This document shows, one piece after another, positions 56,756 through 64,000 of a stretch of DNA of 64,000 nucleotides. The DNA comes from Chelydra serpentina. Lineage: Eukaryota; Chordata; Testudines; Chelydridae. Position numbers and translations under genes: made by a program. How positions within the stretch are numbered: position 1 is the stretch's first letter; each line of letters starts with the position of its first letter. The notes beneath the pieces were generated by a model. That model was not told the DNA's origin and did not search any database. It saw nothing but the letters and a program-made list of their open reading frames with translations. The stretch covers positions 6,417,001-6,481,000 of the forward strand of contig JBAIAC010000027.1 of assembly GCA_037349315.1 (NCBI GenBank), written 5' to 3'.

Positions 56756-57626
56756 ATGAGGTTTCTACTCTCTCCTGTATTCTCCTAGCGTGTTTATAAT
56801 ATTGTGCTCTAAGTGAGACCAGACTAAAGTCTGGTCAGCCTTCTACATTCTGCTCGGGAGAATCTGGAGCCCCGTGCTGTGCACACACCTTATTTTACAC
56901 GGTAATCTTTGAACAACTCCCTCGCATTTTACCCACTGACCTTTACAGCCACGAATTCAAGCAGAACCTTCCGTCCACTCCACGTGGGCTACATTCCAGG
57001 CCAGAGGCAAAAGATTCCAGTGCACATACCATCACATTCGGTAACGCTTGCATGGTGCGGGCTTGGGTGAAAAGTCCTGGCTCTCTGGGTCTTTTGACCG
57101 TTGTTCATTGACCGGGGATGCTTTTTGCAATGTGTTTAACCATACCTCTGCTGTGTGTGTACGCAAAGCGACAATACAGTACTGTGAGAGGCACGTTTTC
57201 ACAAAGGCCAGTGAAAGCGGTAGCTCTGTGACACTGGCAGATATTGCCGGTAGATCTAACAATTTCTCCCGGAGAGGCTTCAACTACTTGAGATGACTGT
57301 GAGCCTCAGGACGAGCAAAACGAATCCTGGCAGCTGCTGCTTCACCTTTGTCCAGCTGAGTCGTGGAGGCTCTTTGATGCTATGTATCGATTTCCCTACA
57401 CTTGTCACTAAGGTAGTGCAGTTAATAAGATTCATAGTGTGGTGGGTATTTTTTTTTCCCCCCCGATGGTAAAACATTTACTTTTTGGCATCCTCCCCAA
57501 ATGTAACTGCATGTTGTAAAGCGCTCTGTGTTGCAAGATCATGATGATTTTAGCTCTCTACATGAAACATTGCAGAAATGTCCCCCTGTCCTTGCTCCTT
57601 CAAATAGCCTAATAGAGAGGCAAGCT

Positions 57627-57713
57627 GCCAGATCCCCAGCTAGTGTAAGCTGGCACAGCTCCATTGACTTCAGTGGAATAATGCTGATTTACGTCAGCTG
57701 AGAATCTGAGGCC
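57627..57713. repeat. Short foldback element
   Basis: gccagatccccagctagtgt then aagctggcacag pairs with gctgatttacgtcagctgag then aatctgaggcc. Core ctccattgacttcagtgga. Confidence 0.75.
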
Positions 57714-58109
57714 ATTATACTCACGACTTTACGGCTTCACGGAGAGCAGCACTGGTGTTCATGGAGGCTTTTTGTGCTACTAAAAGCCAAGATCTGTATC
57801 TCAAAGGTTTTTTGTTGTTGTTTATTTAAGATTTTGATTGAAACAATCCATTCACACTTTCCTTGACCTTGCTAACTGTGAAATCAAATAGATCTGAAAT
57901 ACCCTGCCTATTCCGGGCTTTCCTCCAGCCCTGAAATACAGGGCAACTTTGGTGAGACCTCTAGAGACCTCCCGCATAGCCAAGGTAAATTTTTAACCTT
58001 GTATGTGGGGATTTTAGCTTCAAGTTCCCAGTCTGATGGCATTGTGCTGGCTAAATGCCCAGGTAGTGTTTATATGCTCAGCCAATGTGTAGTTTAATTT
58101 TTTTTACTA

Positions 58110-58252
58110 TTATTTTTATTATTATTATTTAATGTATTTATTTGTATTGTGGTAGCCCTGAGGCGCTCCAGTCATGAACCAGGACTCCACTGTGCTAGGT
58201 GTCGTACAAACACAGAATAAAAAGTCCGCTCCCGCCTCAAAGAACTTCCAAT
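58110..58252 (-). mobile_element. LINE-tail fragment (antisense)
   Basis: tgtattgtggtagccctgag, cagtcatgaaccaggactcc, actgtgctaggtgtcgtaca and cctcaaagaacttccaatga, preceded by an ATT-rich run. Confidence 0.78.
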
Positions 58253-58894
58253 GAGAAAACATCGTTTTCACTTTCCCGTAACTCAAAACCAACTAAACGC
58301 GCCTTTCCTCTCACTTTGTTTTAAAACAATGAAGTACAATTCATACTGGCTGAGACAAAGCCTAGAGAATTTTCATCCCGCTAAAATGAATGTCGTTCTT
58401 GTTATGGCATCAAACTTTACAAGTCCTATAGATACCGTAACGAACTGGCAAGGTGTGTATGTCACCACTGCACTCTGCAGGGTAGAATCAGAACTGCCTG
58501 AGTGTTTATCTTAGGACCTATACTGGTGACCGCTAATGGAGGGTCTTTTTTTTTTTATCTCAAGTTGTAATAACCTGTGCTTTGAAGCTGAAGGATCAGA
58601 CTTCTATCCTGTTAAGTTCTGAATGGTAGGGGTTGCATTGTAGTGACAACTCTGAAGTCCCAGGTGGCTGTGGATTCTTTGAACGTCACCAACGCTGGTT
58701 CCAGCCACATTTTCCTCCATGACCTGTGTTAAAGTGCATGCTAGTATATTTAAGCAAAACCCATTTCTTTGGCTGCCGTGTGGTTACATGCGGAGTAAGT
58801 CAAGGCAGAGTTTATCCCAAGGACACAAGGATGAGCATGAAATCCATGGTCACTGCAATGGGCTTTAATCTCCATTTTTCTCCTGCTATTTCAG

Positions 58895-58989
58895 GTCAAT
58901 GTTATGGCCGTAAGTATCTGCACCCGGGAGGTCTATCGGTCCATGAAGGAGAGAAACATTGATGATGGGCATATTATTAACATTAACAG
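58895..58989 (+). CDS. DHRS11: DHRS11 exon 3 (residues 115-145 and first two bases of 146)
   Basis: Acceptor ctatttcag; donor aacag|gtgaga; enters in phase 0 and leaves after two bases of a serine codon. It encodes VNVMAVSICTREVYRSMKER then NIDDGHIININ. N116 is at the catalytic-tetrad Asn position of classical SDRs (helix alpha-4). HIININS is beta-strand 5, leading to the catalytic Ser146, whose codon is split AG|C across the intron. Near-identical to mammalian DHRS11 over the second half. Confidence 0.96.
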
Positions 58990-60886
58990 GTGAGAGACTG
59001 TCACTGAAAATACCCCTAATTTGCTGTGGGTTGGCTTTCTTTGCTGTTTTCTTTTGTTGCTTTACAATGAGAAGCTATCCATCCCTGTCTCCCCTGCTGC
59101 TTGTCTCTGGAAGTCCGTCTGTATCTAACTAGGAGTTTTTCTGTGCATGTATGTTTTTTGGCCTTTCTGTTTTCGATACCAAAGATTCATGCGGCAGGTT
59201 GCCAATATGTGTTACTGACATAGGCGCCGACTCCGTGGGTGCTCCGGGGCTGGAGCACCCACGGGGAAAAATTGGTGGGTGCAGAGCACCTACCGGCAGC
59301 TCCCCGCCAACCCCGGGGCCCGCGCCTAGCTCCCCGCCAGCCCCAGAACCCACCGCAAACTCACCTCAGCACCGGGAGACATTGCGGGGCCATGCCCCCG
59401 ACGCTGGGTGACGTTGCGTCAGCGTCGGGGGCGGGGCCCCGCTACGTCACCCGGTGTCGGGGGTGGGGCCTGACGTTGGGGGCGGAGCCCCACAACGTCA
59501 CCCAGCGTCGGGGGCGGGGCCCGATGTCAGCCCCCACCGGCACCACCGGAAGTCAGCGCCTGTGGTTACTGACTAGTCCCATATTGTTTCATGCCCTATG
59601 TAATGGGCCTATACTGTAGCACTTCACAGCTTCTCCTTTTCCAGATAAGGCTGCTTCATGTGCCACTGTACACACAGTATTGGGACATAGGCTGTCTCTC
59701 CTAGGCACCCACCTTGGCAGTGCTTCATGGACAACATTCATTCCTGTAAAGCCTGAATAATGGAGCTCGGTGTGGGTGAAGTGTTGGGTTTGGGAAGGTG
59801 AAATTAACCGTTCCGACCCAGGACCAAGGTACAAGGCAGAGAGAACAGCTGAACCACTTAGGAATTTGCATAAACACATGGATCCTCTGGTCTCTTCCCT
59901 GGCCCAGACTCGTCGCTGCCCACTGAGCTGGCAAATGTAGGGGTAGCATGGAGAAGCCGCCTGGGAAGGGGGTCTCCATTCACAGCCGCAGTGTAGGGTT
60001 TACGTGTTGCAAAGGGCTTTTTATTGGCCCTCTGCACTGGGATGATACAATCCCATGTCTGGTAATAATATTGACTTCAACTGATGCTGGGCCCTGTATA
60101 TTGTCCTATTCTGTTTGTACCTACAATTACAAACATTCCTCCCACCTTCTAATAAACGCAGGCTTTGTCTACTGGAGGGATTTTGCCTAGTTACAACCGT
60201 TGGTGTCTATCCATCCATATAACACCAGTACAAATCACAGCTTTTAGCTTTTTTTTTTCTTGTCGACTCTATGGTGTGGCTACACCACCAACTGGCTACC
60301 TCTGGTTAACGCTCGCAGTGTAGACAGAGCCGTAGTGTCATCCCATATTGAAGCCCTAGGAGCTCAGTCTTTGGGATGGGTCTGAACTTTCTTTTTTTTC
60401 AATTTGTTTTGGGGAACGTCAGGAAAGCCTGTAAAAAACGGTGAACGTTTTCATTGAAAATTTCAAATTTTTAAAACATTTTGACCACTTTATAAACCGT
60501 CAAAAGCAGGAAAGATTGTCATAAAAATGTTGCCCCCCCCCCCCAAAATTCCAAACTTTTCAACTAGCTCTAGAAATCAATTATGTAAAAAGAAAAAAAC
60601 CAATCTCACAGTGCATGATTCCCCCCCATTTCATTTGATAGTTTAATGCTCCTCCACTGTTCAAAGCCCATTAGCTCATTTCCTAGCTCACAGCAGGAAA
60701 AGGGGAAATTCCGTATTTACTCATCCGTGTAGGATAGGTTGGGTTTTTTTTTGCCCCCCTCTCTTTGGGTTCACTATGGCAGCAATAATTAAATGTTTTT
60801 AGTATGGTGCTGGTTCCTGTTTGGGACGTCTCATGCTGTTCCCTGCTCTCCCCTCATCACCCCCTTTCTTTCTCTTCTCTTCTCAG
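58990..60886 (+). other. DHRS11: DHRS11 intron 3 (1,897 bp)
   Basis: Donor gtgaga; acceptor tcttctcttctcag. It contains the CpG-rich hAT MITE at 59219-59564. Nothing else recognised, apart from a small inverted motif near 60270-60330 (gtggctacaccacc / cgcagtgtagacagagcc) like a worn Harbinger-type MITE. Confidence 0.9.
59219..59564. mobile_element. CpG-rich hAT MITE with 8-bp duplication
   Basis: The termini cataggcgccgactcc and ggaagtcagcgcctgtg are inverted. The duplication gttactga lies at 59211-59218 and 59565-59572. The interior contains ccgtgggtgctccgg facing ccggagcacccacgg-like sequence (about 59233-59263) and an array of gggggcggggcc and acgtcaccc units from about 59400 to 59530. 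Highly CpG-rich, but it is transposon, not promoter. Confidence 0.93.
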
Positions 60887-61016
60887 CATGAACGGCCACA
60901 GTGTGGTGCCGCAGTCAGTTGTTCATTTTTACAGTGCCACCAAGTATGCTGTCACAGCGCTGACGGAGGGGCTAAGACAAGAACTCAGAGAAGCCAAGAC
61001 TCATATACGAGCTACA
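60887..61016 (+). CDS. DHRS11: DHRS11 exon 4 (end of residue 146 to 189)
   Basis: Acceptor cttctcttctcag; the first base completes Ser146. It encodes MNGHSVVPQSVVHFYSATKY then AVTALTEGLRQELREAKTHIRAT, and ends in phase 0 at aca|gtgagt. The catalytic YxxxK is Y161-S162-A163-T164-K165; with Ser146 and Asn116 it completes the SDR tetrad. AVTALTEGLRQEL is helix alpha-6 after the active site and is identical, as far as I recall, to the mammalian protein. Confidence 0.97.
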
Positions 61017-61266
61017 GTGAGTGGTTTTTCTCTCCGCCGTTATAATGAACAGTAGAATGCTCGCTGGGAAGTTTTACCTTTGAGGCATGTTTTTGAGGGT
61101 GAGGGTAGCACTTCTAAACCAGAGGGCTGAAGACCTGTTCCTGGCTCTGCCTCTGGCTTGCTGTGTGCCTCAGCTTCTGGGCACCCAAACTTGAGATATC
61201 TCAGGCCTGATTTTCAAGGGGTGTTGAGGACCTACTACTCAAACAGACAGGTTCTCAGAACCACTG

Positions 61267-61592
61267 TGTTATGTTTCACGGCAGACACAGAGAGAAGTTA
61301 GATAAAAACTGTTACCACACGGTTGCCATGTAACACTGCTTTATTTCTTAGAATTCAGAACGATAACCCGTAAGAACCTCAAATAAACAGAGAGCGAGAA
61401 AACAGACTGCTCCCTGAATCGGAGCCGCACAACTCACCCAACCTTACTCTAAGCTGTCTGCTGACTGACTGCTGTTAGACTCACATCACATGCTCCCCTA
61501 CCAACCTTCCTAACCTGCAAGAAGGACCAGAAAGAATCCCTGCAGTTTAAAGTGACAGTGTGCAGTTTTAACACAGTTTTCAGTATACCACA
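61267..61592 (-). mobile_element. Solo LTR, antisense to DHRS11
   Basis: A 326-bp block beginning tgttatgtttcacgg and ending agtataccaca on the plus strand (so TGTGG...AACA on its own strand), with the 5-bp repeat cactg at 61262-61266 and 61593-61597. On the minus strand an AATAAA (plus-strand tttatt, 61340-61345) follows a pyrimidine-rich stretch (tctgttttctcgctctctgt), as in an R/U5 border. No internal retroviral coding sequence is present. An LTR retrotransposon or retrovirus source cannot be told apart from this alone. Confidence 0.78.
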
Positions 61593-61667
61593 CACTGAAA
61601 ATCAGCACCTAATTTGTCCAAGTTAAACACCCAAAAGCTGAGGCAACCAAAATTAAGGATGCTTGTA

Positions 61668-61805
61668 GAAATTTAACCTCTCTGTGCCTCAAGTCCCTCA
61701 TCTGTAAAATGGGGTTAATAATTCTTATCTCTCTCACCAGGGTTTGAGGAGGCTTAATTCATGTTAGTAAAGTGCTTTGAGATCCTCATAGAGATGTGAG
61801 TATAG
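61668..61805 (+). mobile_element. MIR-like SINE (3' half)
   Basis: taacctctctgtgcctcaag, catctgtaaaatggggttaa, tgaggaggcttaattcatgt and aaagtgctttgagatcctca. Confidence 0.85.
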
Positions 61806-61807
61806 AA

Positions 61808-61945
61808 ATGTGAATGGACAAGGCCTCGCACTGGGAGTCATGAGACCTGGCTTCTACTGCTGACTTTGTCCCTGACTCACTGAATGACCTCAGGCGAGTC
61901 ACTTAGCCCTCCTGTGACTCAGTTTCCCTTTTGGGAAAGGGATGG
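61808..61945 (+). mobile_element. MIR-like SINE (5' half)
   Basis: gtcatgagacctggcttcta, ctgacttactgaatgac-like sequence and ggcgagtcacttagccctcc, then gactcagtttcccttttggg. It follows the 3' half of a separate MIR copy directly. Confidence 0.75.
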
Positions 61946-62320
61946 GGAACCAGACTGAGAGACATTACATATGGATTCTGTTGGGAGAATAGCCTTTTTT
62001 GAGCTGCAGTAACTTACTGAGGAAGCAGGGGAAATATATTAAAAATGGATAATACCAGTCAGATAGTAGTTTTGCTCGAACTCTTTAGTAAGCTTGGCTC
62101 TCAGAGATATTTTATTCAGCAGTTATACTGTATTATAAGTTATTTTGTTATTTGCTTTGCTGAACCTTCTCTTTGTGGGGTAGGGATATCTATCAGAGGT
62201 CCCATGGTAATACCCTACAGTGATCATTAAGTCAATATCTATTCTCGTAACATATTTGTCTTTTTTTTTAATTGAAGGGGAGTTACAGATCCCATTAGGA
62301 TGTGCTCTGTTTTTTTCCAG

Positions 62321-62413
62321 TGTATATCTCCAGGACTGGTGGAAACAGGATTTGCTTTTAAACTTCACGATAATGATCCAGAAAGAGCTGCTGCAACCTA
62401 CGAGAGCATTAGG
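62321..62413 (+). CDS. DHRS11: DHRS11 exon 5 (residues 190-220)
   Basis: Acceptor tttttccag; donor agg|gtaggg; phase 0 to phase 0. It encodes CISPGLVETGFAFKLHDNDP then ERAAATYESIR. C190-I191-S192-P193-G194 is the 'PG' segment that contacts the nicotinamide side of the cofactor. The following substrate-loop helix agrees with mammalian DHRS11. About 35 more residues are expected from an exon or exons beyond base 64000; the visible 220 plus 35 matches the mammalian length of 260 less its five extra N-terminal residues. Confidence 0.96.
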
Positions 62414-64000
62414 GTAGGGAACTGAGAAATGAATGCAGAGGAAATTGACACTGATTGCATGGCTAATGATCTCTCTCTAACTAATAATCTTGTAGGGCCC
62501 CAAGTCTGCATGTCACTGAGCGCGTCCTGAAAAATGCTCAACATCTTCAACTCTCATCAAAATCAATGGGAGGTGAAGGGACTCAGGCCTCATTAGAAGG
62601 TTCTCAGCACCTCAGCAGGATTGGACTCTTCAGACTGAATCTCAGATTTTGCACTGACCTCCATATATACATTGTAGATTTTAATGTTTCAGTCTTTTTT
62701 TTATTTTCTTATTTACAAGAAGAGCATTCAAGTATAAAGATCAACCAATTTTTGACATTTTGCGGGTTTAAGTGACTTGTGTCTTATTGGAGAGAATATG
62801 TATCTGGCAAGTGTACCCCATTAGCGACTACACTTCCTGAAAGCTGGACCTTGCAATTTTGGAAATTCAGAAACTAACCAGCTTCTTGTAGAGATGTTGG
62901 TTTTAAATATTTTTTAAAAACTAAGCATCTCACCTTCAGAGCTCATCTTAAGTCTGATTTATTTAATGAAGTGCTCTAGGAGGAATATAAACCCTCATGC
63001 TTCAGGGCACAAGCCAGCCTCAAACTAATGGGGGTCAGGAAGGAACCTTACGAAGGAGCAGATTATCCCTTAATTGACTAATGCAGGGTTTCTTGTACCT
63101 TCCTCTGAAACAGCTGGTACTCATCAATGTTGGAGATGGGATACTGGACTGGATAGGTCACTGGACCGATCCAGTCTGGAAATTTCAAGGTTCCTAATTA
63201 TTACCCAGTTTGTCCATGAAGTCTGGAGTGTCATCCCATTCCTCATAAAACCCCTAGCTTTCTGTCGAGAGGTTGCTTTTCCATATCTCTCCTAGTTGCA
63301 TCGTCTCATCCCGTCCCCCAGGCCACCCCCCCCCCCCCCACACACACACCCCAGAACGTAGTTCTCCGTCCTAGGTAAGGGGCAGAAAGTTTAGCTTTGT
63401 GAGGAAGTACATCGGGGCTGAGGGATGGAATCTTCAGCCCAACTGATTGGTCTGACCCCAAGTAAAGCCATGAGCTCTAATCCAGGCTATGGATAAGAGT
63501 ATCAGATATGGTCTGATCCTTCTCCTCCCCTCCCTGTGCAGGATTTTGGCCCACTGGATCTGTGTAATTCACATTGTCATAGGCCATATCCCTTGCTCAC
63601 CCCAAAACCTCCTTTCCAAGGGGGGGTGGAGTGAGGAATCTTGCTGGGGTGATTTTCCCACGTGTGGTCTCTTCTATTGCTTGCTGCCCTTTGCTTATTG
63701 GGCCAGATGCTTTTGGACACACCCTGGGACTTGTCCCTTCATCTTAAACACAATGGCAATACTGGGAATTTTATTCTGATCAGCCTTTAGGGTTGTAAAT
63801 ATATTAAGCAAGCGTCTAAATAAAACAGATCCCATTAAAACAAGCTGAAAACCCAACCTGAGCCTGCCAGAATCCATGGAGTGTGATCACAATTTGCCTA
63901 ACCTAGGGAGCAGGTCTTCTTTGGCAGCTTGAAAACTCTCTCTGCACATCACAAACTCACTAGTCACACTGGTTAGCTCGTGGTACCTTTTTTGTTTATA
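62414..64000 (+). other. DHRS11: DHRS11 intron 5 (partial)
   Basis: Donor gtaggg. It contains a CR1-like 3' end at 62985-63182 and a C-run followed by CA repeats near 63327-63350. I did not find the next coding exon (expected to begin with codons for a CLKPEDVAEA-like sequence), so it must lie further on. Confidence 0.85.
62985..63182 (+). mobile_element. CR1-like LINE 3' end
   Basis: ataaaccctcatgcttcagg, gggggtcaggaaggaacctt, gcagattatcccttaattga, tgcagggtttcttgtacctt and gagatgggatactggactgg. It resembles a known CR1-type 3' UTR; the end is diverged. Confidence 0.7.

Larger units (their letters stand above)
52284..58894 (+). other. DHRS11: DHRS11 intron 2 (6,611 bp)
   Basis: Donor gtgagt; acceptor tcctgctatttcag. 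It holds a MIR-like SINE at 52650, a CR1 3' end at 56610, an (AC)n repeat at 56119, short foldbacks at 55798, 56487 and 57627, and a LINE tail at 58110. Nothing recognised in about 52880-53550, 53650-55790 and 58260-58890. Confidence 0.9.
61017..62320 (+). other. DHRS11: DHRS11 intron 4 (1,304 bp)
   Basis: Donor gtgagt; acceptor tgttttttccag. It contains an antisense solo LTR at 61267-61592 and two MIR-like SINE pieces at 61668-61945. Nothing recognised in 61950-62320. Confidence 0.9.

Noticed and set aside
59239..59619. 126-residue plus-strand frame in the CpG-rich block
   Set aside because: It lies inside the hAT MITE bounded by gttactga repeats; its repeated residues reflect the internal tandem units.
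1..64000. CRISPR arrays, operons or prokaryotic features
   Set aside because: Not applicable: the introns, CR1/SINE content and CpG island show vertebrate nuclear DNA. No regularly spaced direct repeats were seen.

Overview
The window is vertebrate nuclear DNA, most likely from a turtle. There are no dense ORFs, and almost every open frame is short and untranslatable in context. The interspersed repeats are the chelonian set: a tRNA-headed SINE with a CR1-type tail (reading ggatagctcagtggtttgag at its head), CR1 LINE 3' ends, many PIF/Harbinger-like MITEs flanked by TAA/TTA, hAT-like MITEs flanked by 8-bp duplications, and MIR-like SINEs. The species call is an inference from repeat content.

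Only one protein-coding gene is recognised: the plus-strand 5' part of DHRS11 (short-chain dehydrogenase/reductase family member 11). Five coding exons are visible: 5977-6108, 52074-52283, 58895-58989, 60887-61016 and 62321-62413. All have GT/AG borders and consistent phases, and together they encode 220 residues. The last ~35 residues (by comparison with the mammalian protein) lie beyond base 64000. Exon 1 sits in a CpG island (about 5730-6460). Intron 1 is 45,965 bp. Introns 2, 3 and 4 are 6,611, 1,897 and 1,304 bp.

Layout. 1-5429: intergenic DNA with SINEs, including a SINE inside an older SINE. 5430-5718: a hAT-like MITE that itself holds a second hAT-like MITE, touching the promoter CpG island. 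6109-52073: intron 1, with relic LINEs (an L2/CR1-like RT fragment at 20.8-22.1 kb and a CR1 RT fragment at 36.6-37.7 kb), about 25 kinds of MITE/SINE insertion, GT microsatellites, and a scattered family of 65-90 bp near-palindromes. 52284-64000: the rest of the gene, with a CpG-rich hAT MITE in intron 3 and an antisense solo LTR in intron 4.

The most interesting non-coding signals are: (i) about 20 short foldback elements sharing termini like GGGCC(T/A)GATYC and a core like CCATTGAnnTCAATGG; (ii) two LINE-SINE partnerships readable from shared 3' tails; (iii) a 0.3-kb MITE built from several hairpins; (iv) a 78-bp sequence present twice 2.1 kb apart at 95% identity; and (v) the stacked hAT insertions next to the DHRS11 promoter. 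I found no operon, CRISPR array, RNA gene or new multi-gene system.
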